The position numbers and the translations under genes are program-made. 8,462 nt of DNA from Actinomycetes bacterium (lineage in GTDB: Bacteria; Actinomycetota; Acidimicrobiia; Acidimicrobiales; SZUA-35), in NCBI GenBank assembly GCA_024227975.1, contig JAAETV010000693.1, positions 1-8,462 of the forward strand, in the 5' to 3' direction. The notes below the pieces were generated by a model. The model was not told where the DNA came from. It saw nothing but the letters and a program-made list of their open reading frames with translations, and ran no database searches. Position 1 is the stretch's first letter; each line of letters begins with the position of its first letter. Positions 1-5,523 of this stretch are shown piece after piece.

Positions 1-341
1 CCCGCTGGGTCTGGCCGACCATGGGGGCCATAGCTGTGGTAGGTCTGTTGATCTTCGGCCTCGGTGCGCTAGACAGTGATCTGGGCTGGGTCGTGGGGAC
101 AGGGTCCTACGGACTGGCAGTCGGTGTCCTCCAGTGGCTGGTGCTCAAGCCGCAGGTCCCACGGGCCGGCTGGTGGGTGCTAGCCAGCACCGTCGGTTGG
201 CTACTCGGTGTGCCAGCGGGCGAAGCCGTCGGTTGGAACGGGCTCGGCGCCGTTCACGGAATCATCACTGGTGCCGTGCTCGTATTGCTGCTTCGCCAGA
301 ACTCTCGCCCGGCTGAGGGGGTCGGGCCCGACCCGAGCTGA
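1..341 (+). CDS. Small multi-pass membrane protein, 3' part of gene
   Basis: The frame is open from the left edge (R-W-V-W-P-T precedes the first Met at 21) and stops with TGA at 339-341. No Shine-Dalgarno lies before that Met, so the true start is probably outside the window. The visible 106 residues after the Met form about four hydrophobic segments (roughly 3-17, 24-42, 50-68 and 75-93) and then a short polar tail. The pattern G-x-x-x-G-x-x-QWLVL followed by P-R-A-G-W-W-V-L-A-S resembles small integral membrane proteins of unknown function that are common in actinobacteria, Chloroflexi and cyanobacteria; that similarity is from memory. No catalytic residues are evident. It is the only plus-strand gene and converges on the M20 peptidase gene with a 29-bp gap. 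Confidence 0.72.
   Translation, partial: RWVWPTMGAIAVVGLLIFGLGALDSDLGWVVGTGSYGLAVGVLQWLVLKPQVPRAGWWVLASTVGWLLGVPAGEAVGWNGLGAVHGIITGAVLVLLLRQNSRPAEGVGPDPS
319..334. terminator. Perfect 16-bp palindrome between convergent genes, possible bidirectional terminator hairpin
   Basis: GGGTCGGGCCCGACCC is perfectly self-complementary and can fold as a 6-bp G/C stem with a 4-nt GGCC loop on either strand. It lies in the last codons of the plus-strand membrane gene and about 37 bp beyond the stop of the minus-strand M20 gene, where a shared terminator would be expected. No T-run follows on either side, so it is not a classical intrinsic terminator. It may simply be GC-rich coding sequence. Confidence 0.25.
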
Positions 342-370
342 GTGGCCCGAGGACCGAGACCCAAGGTGCG

Positions 371-1714
371 CTAGCCGAGGAGGTCCTTGACCACGTCGAG
401 CCAGAGGTTGGTGGTGAGGCTCAGGCTCTCGACGTCGATCCTCTCATCGTTGCCGTGAAAACGGCTTCCGAACTCACCGGCATTGAGCTCAGGGCTGAAC
501 AGGCCAGCCCCGTAGGCCACGGCTCCCATTTCGCGGTAGACCCTGGCGTCGGTGAAGCCAACGATGAACTGGGGGGCGATGCGGCTGCTGGGAAAGGACC
601 TGGTCGTCGCCCGCTGGAGGCTGTCCCACAAGGGGGTGTCGATCCGGGAGATGCTGGCCGGGTCGTTCATGATGATCTCAACCTCGACCTGGTCGGCCAG
701 ATCACCGAGGGCGGCATCGAGGTGAGCCTGGACCTCGTCGGTCCCATCGCCGGGCAGGGTGCGAACATCGACGTTGATCTCGATGGCGTCGGGGATGACG
801 TTGGTCTTCATCCGGTTCTCGGCCTCCAGCAGATTGGGCGACAAGGTGGTGTGGGTGCAGCTCCAGAAGTGGCCGGCGATAGCGGGGTTTGGGAACGCCA
901 GCAGGTAGTCGTCGATCTTGTCGGGGTCGAGCAGGATCGCCTTGGTTTCCTGGTCGATGTCGAGGGTTTCAACCTGGCCCGGCCACAACTCATGGAACCG
1001 AGCGGGTGGGCTGTATTCGGCCAACCGGTTGACGACGGCGGCCGCCTTGACCAGAGCGTTGTCGGAACGGAAGGGTCTCGACCCATGCCCCGGCACCCCT
1101 CGGACCCGCAGCTTGCGCCATGCCACCCCCTTCTCACCGACGTTCATCCCGATGACGGGAGAGCCGGCCGAACCGGAGTGGAGGCCACCGTTCTCGGTCA
1201 ACACATAGTCGGCTCGGATGGCGTCTGGCTCATTGTCGGCGAACCATTGGGCTCCGTAGGACGAGCCCGACTCTTCGTCGGCCACCCCGAAGAAGATGAG
1301 ATCCCCCTTGGGCTTGAACCCGGTGTCAGCCAGGTGACGGAAGACGACCGCCATCGACGAGGTGATGTTCAACATGTCGACGGCACCCCGGCCCCACACC
1401 TCGCCATCGACCAGCTCACCGCCGAAGGGATCTCGGCTCCACCCGTCGGCGTTGACGGGGACCACGTCGGTGTGACCCATCAAGCACAGGCTGGGAGCGT
1501 CGGGGTCCGAGCCCTCGATGCGGGACACGACTGAGCGTCGCCCGGGTGCGGCGTCATAGCTGGCCACGTCGAGCCCGCTCCCCTCCAGCACCTGCTGGAG
1601 GACGTCGGCGTTGCGCACCTCCTCCCCGGAGGTAGGGGTGCCGTCATTGACACAGGCATTGCGGATCATGGTTTGGAGCAGTTCGATCGTCTGCCCTACG
1701 AGCTCATCAGCCAT
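371..1714 (-). CDS. M20-family zinc metallopeptidase (ArgE/DapE-like deacylase or carboxypeptidase)
   Basis: The predicted protein has 447 residues, normal for the family. The expected dinuclear metal site is complete: H81 and D83 in GHTDVVPV, bridging D113 in WGRGAVD, catalytic E147 with ligand E148 in ADEESG, E174 in LTENGG, and H420 in RFHGNDE. H210 in GVPGHGSRP marks the dimerisation (lid) domain inserted at about 190-330. M20 enzymes hydrolyse amide bonds of acyl-amino acids or short peptides in the cytoplasm. No signal peptide is seen, and the substrate cannot be told from sequence. I chose ATG 1714 because conserved family sequence starts there and a CATACT -10-like box ends 6 nt before it, which fits a leaderless transcript. 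An in-frame ATG at 1741 has GGGAGG three nt upstream and would add nine residues (M-S-S-S-G-H-T-G-P). The frame stays open to 1942 but overlaps the peroxiredoxin coding sequence, so that extension is a shadow. The gene follows the fusion gene by 83 bp. Confidence 0.9.
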   Translation of the reverse strand: MADELVGQTIELLQTMIRNACVNDGTPTSGEEVRNADVLQQVLEGSGLDVASYDAAPGRRSVVSRIEGSDPDAPSLCLMGHTDVVPVNADGWSRDPFGGELVDGEVWGRGAVDMLNITSSMAVVFRHLADTGFKPKGDLIFFGVADEESGSSYGAQWFADNEPDAIRADYVLTENGGLHSGSAGSPVIGMNVGEKGVAWRKLRVRGVPGHGSRPFRSDNALVKAAAVVNRLAEYSPPARFHELWPGQVETLDIDQETKAILLDPDKIDDYLLAFPNPAIAGHFWSCTHTTLSPNLLEAENRMKTNVIPDAIEINVDVRTLPGDGTDEVQAHLDAALGDLADQVEVEIIMNDPASISRIDTPLWDSLQRATTRSFPSSRIAPQFIVGFTDARVYREMGAVAYGAGLFSPELNAGEFGSRFHGNDERIDVESLSLTTNLWLDVVKDLLG

Positions 1715-1726
1715 CGGGCCAGTATG
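1715..1726 (-). promoter_or_regulatory. Possible -10 box for leaderless M20 mRNA
   Basis: On the minus strand CATACT (1726-1721) matches four of six bases of TATAAT, including A2 and T6. It is followed by GGCCCG and then ATG at 1714, the spacing typical of a leaderless actinobacterial transcript. No convincing -35 is visible. The competing reading is a leadered start at 1741, using GGGAGG at 1750-1745. Confidence 0.3.
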
Positions 1727-1748
1727 ACCGCTAGAACTCATCCACCTC

Positions 1749-1807
1749 CCAACGGGAGATGAAGCCAGACCAACGGGAGGCAAAGTCAGAGCTTGACTCA
1801 GAGCTTG
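1749..1807. repeat. Two pairs of short direct repeats in the fusion/M20 spacer
   Basis: CCAACGGGAG occurs at 1749-1758 and again at 1770-1779 (21-bp period). TCAGAGCTTG occurs at 1786-1795 and 1798-1807 (12-bp period), the second copy overlapping the stop of the peroxiredoxin reading frame. A 5-bp CTCCC/GGGAG dyad with a 3-nt loop (1746-1758) covers the alternative Shine-Dalgarno of the M20 gene. These may be local duplications from slippage or protein-binding sites. Function is unknown. Confidence 0.45.
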
Positions 1808-2979
1808 GAGATGACCTCTTCGGCGTGGGCCGTGGTCCTCGGACGCTTGAAGACGTGCTGGATCACGCCGTCCTCGTTGATGAGGAAGGTGGTCCGCTGC
1901 AAGCCCAAATAGGTCTTGCCGTAGCTCTTCTTCTCGCCCCACACTCCATAAGCATCGATGATCCCATGATCAGGATCGGCAACGAGGGGGAAGGTCAGTT
2001 CGTATTTGGAGGCAAACCGCTCGTGGCTCTCGTCGGAGTCGGGTGACACACCGACGACGGCCACCCCCTGCTTCGCCAGCTCATCCAGGTTGTCGCGCAG
2101 ATTGCAAGCCTGTTTGGTGCAACCGGGGGTGCTGTCCTTGGGGTAGAAGTACAGGGCCAGCTTCTGACCCTTGTAGTCGCCGAGGGAGACCTTCTTGCCA
2201 TCGAAGGTAGTGGCGGTGAAGGCCGGCGCTTCGACGCCGACCTCGAGAGGAGCGGGAGGTGAGGGAGCGTCTGTCGTGGGGCGAGGATTGGGCTCATGGT
2301 GGGGTTGCTCCATGGCCACATCGGCGGCCACCCAACCTTCGCCCTCCTGGTGGCGGCGGACGATCTGGGCTGGAACACCTGCTACCACGCAACGGTCGGG
2401 GATCCGACCCCGGACGACGGCGTTGGCCGCAACCACGACGTGCTCACCGATCTCGGCCCCGGGGAGGATGACAGCTCCTGAACCGATCCAGCTCCCGGCC
2501 CCGATGGTGACGCTCTCCTCGCGGGGGATCTGGCGGCCAATGGGTTCCTCTAGGCTCTCGTAGCTGTGGTTCTGATCGGTGATGTAGACGTTCATGCCGG
2601 TGAAGACGTCATTGCCGATGTCGACTTTGAAATGACCGACGATGGCTGATCCCCTTCCGATCAAGCAGCCGTCACCGATACTGATCACGGGATTGGTAGG
2701 CATCGTCTGGCCCGACACCATGCCGACTGAGAGGGTGACGTGGGGTGCAATCAGGGTGCCTGACCCTATGTGGATGTAGGACTCGCCGTAGAGCGCACCA
2801 TAGGGAAAGGCGATGAACGACCCAGCCCCGAAGGCCCCGAACCGTCGGCCGATACGGCTGTCGGGCCCGATGGCGGCCAGCATGGCCCCGCGTTCGTAGC
2901 CGTAGCGGATGGCCTCACCGGCCAGATAGCGGGCCCGGGCCGCCACCCGTTGCGAGAGTGGGTGGATACGACTCACCAT
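1798..2979 (-). CDS. Fusion: left-handed beta-helix acyltransferase plus PrxQ/BCP peroxiredoxin
   Basis: A single 393-residue frame carries two families. Residues 1-217 form a hexapeptide-repeat (LbH) O-acyltransferase like those acting on sugars or small molecules. It has repeats such as I-G-S-G-T-L-I-A-P and I-G-D-G-C-L-I-G-R-G between about 70 and 200, and a likely catalytic H138 in TDQNHSYE. It ends with R-R-H-Q-E-G-E-G-W-V, which I take to be the usual end of this family. Residues 218-247 are a Pro/Glu/His-rich linker. Residues 248-393 form a thioredoxin-dependent peroxidase of the BCP/PrxQ type: peroxidatic C287 in STPGCTKQAC, resolving C292 five residues later, then F-P-L-V-A-D-P and the usual C-terminal R-T-T-F-L-I-N. 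It would reduce hydrogen peroxide and alkyl hydroperoxides in the cytoplasm. The ATG overlaps the DLH stop by 7 bp (ATGGTGA) without its own Shine-Dalgarno, so translational coupling is likely. The fusion is unusual. A lost stop codon or a sequencing error is possible, although the linker is long and reads cleanly. Confidence 0.9.
   Translation of the reverse strand: MVSRIHPLSQRVAARARYLAGEAIRYGYERGAMLAAIGPDSRIGRRFGAFGAGSFIAFPYGALYGESYIHIGSGTLIAPHVTLSVGMVSGQTMPTNPVISIGDGCLIGRGSAIVGHFKVDIGNDVFTGMNVYITDQNHSYESLEEPIGRQIPREESVTIGAGSWIGSGAVILPGAEIGEHVVVAANAVVRGRIPDRCVVAGVPAQIVRRHQEGEGWVAADVAMEQPHHEPNPRPTTDAPSPPAPLEVGVEAPAFTATTFDGKKVSLGDYKGQKLALYFYPKDSTPGCTKQACNLRDNLDELAKQGVAVVGVSPDSDESHERFASKYELTFPLVADPDHGIIDAYGVWGEKKSYGKTYLGLQRTTFLINEDGVIQHVFKRPRTTAHAEEVISKL
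2343..2348 (-). promoter_or_regulatory. Internal Shine-Dalgarno-like AGGAGG inside the fusion gene
   Basis: AGGAGG on the minus strand sits 11 nt before an in-frame GTG (codon 217, base 2331). Further in-frame starts follow: GTG at codon 221 (2319) and ATG at codon 223 (2313). Initiation here would give a free peroxiredoxin of 171-177 residues, near the usual size for BCP. The hexamer also encodes Q-E-G of the acyltransferase tail, so it may be coincidental. Confidence 0.3.
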
Positions 2980-3698
2980 AGGTTGCGGCGGAAGATGGAA
3001 TGGACCCGCTCCCAGTGAAGCTCAGAGGCTTCACGGTTGTAGCGCTCACCGCCCTGAGGGGCATAGCCATGTTCGGCTTCGGTCACCCAGTCGAGGGTGT
3101 AGTTCACCGCGGCGGCTTCGAGGGCTTCTCGCATCACTGGAACGGTATCGGGTGGGGCCGTCTGGTCGTTGTCAGCCCAGCCAAAATAGACCTCGGCCTT
3201 CACCGTGTCGAGACCGACATGGGGCGAGTCGGGGGTGTCCCTGACCAACCAGGCTCCGTGGACCGAAGCAACAGCGGCTACCCGCTCGGGCATGGCCCGG
3301 GCTAGGGAGATGACGAGCCCACCACTCATACAGAAGCCGACGGCCCCGATCTTGCCATCTCCGGCCGCCGGGTCGGCGGCAGCAACGGCCAGCAGGGCTT
3401 CAGCGTCACCGAGGATATTGGTCGGGTCGATGGTGTCCATCAGCTCCCGTCGCTCGTGCATGTCATCGTCGCTCATGCCGAACTCACGGAAGGGGCCTCC
3501 CCGGTAGAAGAGGTAGGGCATCATCACGTAATACCCGGCCGAGGCCAGCCGGGTCGCCATGTCTTTGAGGACAGGACGGATGCTGGGGGCGTCCATGAGG
3601 TAGAGGATGACGGGATGGGGACCATCGTGGGTCGGGTGGTAGATGAAGGTCTTCATCTCCCCATCGGCGGTCGTCACGTCGAGTTCCCGTTCGATCAT
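2973..3698 (-). CDS. Dienelactone hydrolase family protein (alpha/beta hydrolase)
   Basis: The 241-residue protein has the size and fold signature of DLH enzymes. The nucleophile is C123 in GFCMSGG, the cysteine variant of the elbow motif. The acid is probably D176 or D178 in GWADND, and the base is H210 in AEHGY. The N-terminus I-E-R-E-L-D-V-T-T-A-D-G-E-M-K-T-F matches the usual first strands, so ATG 3698 is the best start even though no clear Shine-Dalgarno precedes it. The frame runs upstream to 3806, but that part overlaps the DUF402 gene. DLH proteins hydrolyse lactones and esters such as dienelactone in chlorocatechol breakdown. Many actinobacterial paralogues have unknown substrates, and no aromatic-degradation genes are nearby. 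It lies 47 bp after DUF402 and overlaps the next gene by 7 bp, which indicates an operon. No signal peptide is seen. Confidence 0.9.
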   Translation of the reverse strand: MIERELDVTTADGEMKTFIYHPTHDGPHPVILYLMDAPSIRPVLKDMATRLASAGYYVMMPYLFYRGGPFREFGMSDDDMHERRELMDTIDPTNILGDAEALLAVAAADPAAGDGKIGAVGFCMSGGLVISLARAMPERVAAVASVHGAWLVRDTPDSPHVGLDTVKAEVYFGWADNDQTAPPDTVPVMREALEAAAVNYTLDWVTEAEHGYAPQGGERYNREASELHWERVHSIFRRNLW

Positions 3699-3745
3699 GG
3701 AGTGGAGTCTTTCACAGGTAGGGCTCCACCGGTCGACTATCAGGA

Positions 3746-4363
3746 TCAACCGGGGGTGTCCCAGCCATCGGGGGGTTCCCAGTCGGCCCAAGCGGTGTCC
3801 CACCACAGCTCACCAGTGTCGAGGTGTTCGATGTACCAGTGGGCCTGCTCCTCGATCCAGTCGACGAGGCCGGGCCAGAACCGACCCTCGTCTGCCCGCG
3901 CTTGGAGCAATTCGGCGTCCTTGATCTCCCATCGACCGTCGGGGTAGGCGACGAAGTCCAACTCGAGGTCCAACGTGTCGTAGCCGTGGTCGGTCCGCTC
4001 GAACGCCGTCTGCAGGTTGATGTACCAGTTGGAGAACTGGCGCTCCGGGCCATCCCAGAAGTGCCAGATCGCATGATGCTCGCCAGCCTGCTGGACCATC
4101 AAGCAGCCGTGGCCGTGCCAGGCCGATTGGGCTTGCCAGGGATGGATCCCACCCGAGCTGGGCCAACCCTCTTCGATTTCCGGAAAACCGAAGCGGGCAC
4201 CGGAGGCAATGTAGGTCACGAGCTGATCGGGGCCGTCGTCGACCACATGAACCGGCAACTCCAACCACGAACGACGATGCCAACGGGGATAGGGGGCGGG
4301 ACGCGGGATCGGAAACAGACCCAGATTCTCCCGCCTCGTCACGATCTCGCCGAACGACCACAC
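3746..4363 (-). CDS. DUF402 protein, FomD/Ntdp-like putative nucleotide phosphatase
   Basis: The 205-residue protein carries the DUF402 core: N-W-Y-I-N-L (112-117) followed by R123, then G-Y-D-T-L-D-L-E-L-D (127-136) and D-G-R-W-E-I-K-D-A-E (142-151). The acidic residues D132, D136, D149 and E151 are candidate divalent-metal ligands. Characterised DUF402 members are the Staphylococcus nucleoside tri/diphosphatase (Ntdp) and FomD of fosfomycin biosynthesis, which hydrolyse phosphate-containing substrates with metal ions. No fosfomycin genes are present, so only a general phosphohydrolase role is inferred. The C-terminus is rich in tryptophan (W187, W188, W192, W195, W201). The start is GTG 4363. 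A TAGGGT -10 box ends 8 nt before it, so the mRNA is probably leaderless. It is probably the first gene of the DUF402-DLH-fusion unit. Confidence 0.85.
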   Translation of the reverse strand: MWSFGEIVTRRENLGLFPIPRPAPYPRWHRRSWLELPVHVVDDGPDQLVTYIASGARFGFPEIEEGWPSSGGIHPWQAQSAWHGHGCLMVQQAGEHHAIWHFWDGPERQFSNWYINLQTAFERTDHGYDTLDLELDFVAYPDGRWEIKDAELLQARADEGRFWPGLVDWIEEQAHWYIEHLDTGELWWDTAWADWEPPDGWDTPG

Positions 4364-4385
4364 AATGGCTGACCCTAGCGGTCAG
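4364..4385 (-). promoter_or_regulatory. Promoter of DUF402 gene with overlapping inverted repeat
   Basis: On the minus strand TAGGGT (4377-4372) is followed by eight bases (CAGCCATT) and then the GTG start, which is leaderless spacing. The box is embedded in a perfect dyad CTGACC-GCTAG-GGTCAG (4385-4369; 6-bp arms, 5-bp spacer), so a regulator binding there would occlude the -10. No good -35 is seen. The left arm derives from the end of a decayed gene fragment (TGA stop at 4384-4382), so the dyad may be accidental. Confidence 0.4.
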
Positions 4386-4414
4386 GTGTCGGGCGTGGTC
4401 AGAACCGCCTACAG
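4380..4414 (-). repeat. 35-bp direct repeat, copy 1 (copy 2 at 7703-7737)
   Basis: The two copies agree at 33 of 35 positions in the same orientation, 3.3 kb apart, and lie outside the two ends of korAB. Copy 2 is the 3' end of the exported-protein gene; copy 1 is the pseudogene fragment. Beyond the stop codon a short CCCTA block also aligns with a 2-3 base gap. Confidence 0.8.
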
Positions 4415-4443
4415 CGAGGCGTTCTCGGCCCTCTCAGGCCGGA
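4382..4443 (-). pseudogene. Decayed C-terminal fragment of a paralogue of the exported protein at 7705-8462
   Basis: The minus strand reads R-A-E-N-A-S-L-stop-A-V-L-T-T-P-D-T-stop. The intact gene at the right of the window ends R-V-A-E-L-Q-A-V-L-T-T-P-D-T-stop. The DNA at 4380-4414 matches 7703-7737 at 33 of 35 positions. One of the two differences turns CAG (Gln) into TAG (plus-strand 4409-4411). Upstream of this the similarity fades, with a three-codon length difference. No start codon or longer frame remains, so this is a remnant and not a gene. It lies between korB and the DUF402 promoter. Confidence 0.65.
4426..4441 (-). terminator. Weak hairpin downstream of korB
   Basis: CGGCC and GGCCG arms (4426-4430 and 4437-4441) enclose a 6-nt loop, about 70 nt after the korB stop. 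There is no T-run. It might end the kor transcript, but a 5-bp stem is common by chance in DNA this GC-rich. Confidence 0.2.
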
Positions 4444-4509
4444 GCTCGCGTCCTGCAGCCACACGCAGCGACCTGCTGGCCCTGAACGATGACCATCGGA
4501 CCAGATTCC

Positions 4510-5523
4510 TCAGACCGCCCAGGTTGCCTGTGAGTTGAGGAGGTGGTCGAGATCCCCGTGGCCGCGATCGTGCAAAGCTGCTTTGACCTGACGATGCGTT
4601 TCGGCGACGTATTCGGGCCGGTCGACAGCCCGAAAGACCCCGATCGGTGTTGGTTCCGTCGGTCGGCCCGCAATGCGAGACAACGCGAAGGCCGCAGTGG
4701 GGTCCTCTGATGCTTCATCGTGCACAACGAGAGCATCCTCGCCGACGTCGGCCACATCGACGAGGCTGGCGCGTCCCCGCTCGTCGAGGGCCACGCCCCG
4801 ACGGCCGTCCTCACCGAAGCGAATCGGCTCCCCGTGGCGAAGCGGGATCAGCATCTCCTCGCGGTTCGCCCTCTTGGTGATCGCGTCGAAGGCGCCGTCA
4901 TTGAACACATTGCAGTTCTGGTAGACCTCGACGAGTGCGGCCCCCTTGTGGGCATGGGCCCTCGAGAACATCTCCTGCATATGGTTGCGATCCATGTCGT
5001 GGGTGCGGGCCACGAAGGTTGCCTCCGCGCCCAGGGCCAGGCTCACGGGGTTGAAAGCCGAACCGAGCGAGCCGGAAGGGGTCGACTTGGTGACCTTTCC
5101 CGCCGTGTTGGTTGGTGAGTACTGGCCCTTGGTCAGCCCATAGACCTGGTTGTTGAACAACAAGATCGACATGTTCACGTTGCGGCGGAGCACATGGATC
5201 AGATGGTTGCCGCCGATGGAAAGAAGATCACCGTCACCACCCACGACCCAGATGTCGAGATCAGGTCGCGAGATGGAGAGTCCGGAGGCGATTGCGGGCG
5301 CCCGTCCGTGAATGCTGTGCATCCCGTAGGTGTTCATGTAATAGGGGAAGCGAGCGGCGCAACCGATGCCCGAGATGAAGACCGTGTTCTCCCTGTCCAA
5401 ACTGAGCTCGGGCATCATCAGTTGCATGGCGGTGAGTATCGAGTAGTCACCACAGCCGGGGCACCAACGGACCTCCTGATCGGATGCCCAATCGGCGCGG
5501 GATGTCACTCGTACCTCAGTCAT
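4510..5523 (-). CDS. korB: 2-oxoacid:ferredoxin oxidoreductase, beta subunit
   Basis: The 337-residue subunit binds thiamine diphosphate and the [4Fe-4S] cluster. Visible signatures are C21 and C24 in WCPGCGD, C55 in SGIGCAARFP and C204 in YQNCNVFNDG, together the four expected cluster ligands. The ThDP/Mg motif is GGDGDLLSIGGNH (95-107) through F-N-N-Q-V-Y-G-L-T-K-G-Q (123-134). With KorA it converts a 2-oxoacid (most likely 2-oxoglutarate), CoA and oxidised ferredoxin to acyl-CoA, CO2 and reduced ferredoxin in the cytoplasm. The actinobacterial relatives include the mycobacterial KorB. Its ATG overlaps the korA stop as ATGA, and GGGAG lies 6 nt upstream within korA, so the two are translationally coupled and made in equal amounts. 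Residues after about 225 form the C-terminal extension usual for this subtype. The 2-oxoglutarate preference is inferred from subunit type, not proven. Confidence 0.95.
   Translation of the reverse strand: MTEVRVTSRADWASDQEVRWCPGCGDYSILTAMQLMMPELSLDRENTVFISGIGCAARFPYYMNTYGMHSIHGRAPAIASGLSISRPDLDIWVVGGDGDLLSIGGNHLIHVLRRNVNMSILLFNNQVYGLTKGQYSPTNTAGKVTKSTPSGSLGSAFNPVSLALGAEATFVARTHDMDRNHMQEMFSRAHAHKGAALVEVYQNCNVFNDGAFDAITKRANREEMLIPLRHGEPIRFGEDGRRGVALDERGRASLVDVADVGEDALVVHDEASEDPTAAFALSRIAGRPTEPTPIGVFRAVDRPEYVAETHRQVKAALHDRGHGDLDHLLNSQATWAV

Noticed and set aside
455..1534. Long plus-strand open frame of 359 codons opposite the M20 gene
   Set aside because: It is the antisense shadow of a gene with complete catalytic motifs. 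Its translation is low-complexity Gly/Asp/Val-rich sequence without any recognisable domain.
1715..1942. N-terminal extension of the M20 frame to 1942
   Set aside because: It overlaps 145 bp of the peroxiredoxin coding sequence and encodes Arg/His-rich out-of-frame sequence not expected in M20 enzymes.
3699..3806. N-terminal extension of the DLH frame to 3806
   Set aside because: It overlaps the end of the DUF402 gene and lacks family similarity. The family N-terminus begins at 3698.
3810..4361. Second minus-strand frame of 183 codons within the DUF402 gene
   Set aside because: It is Arg/Ser-rich out-of-frame sequence, whereas the 4363 frame has the DUF402 core motifs.
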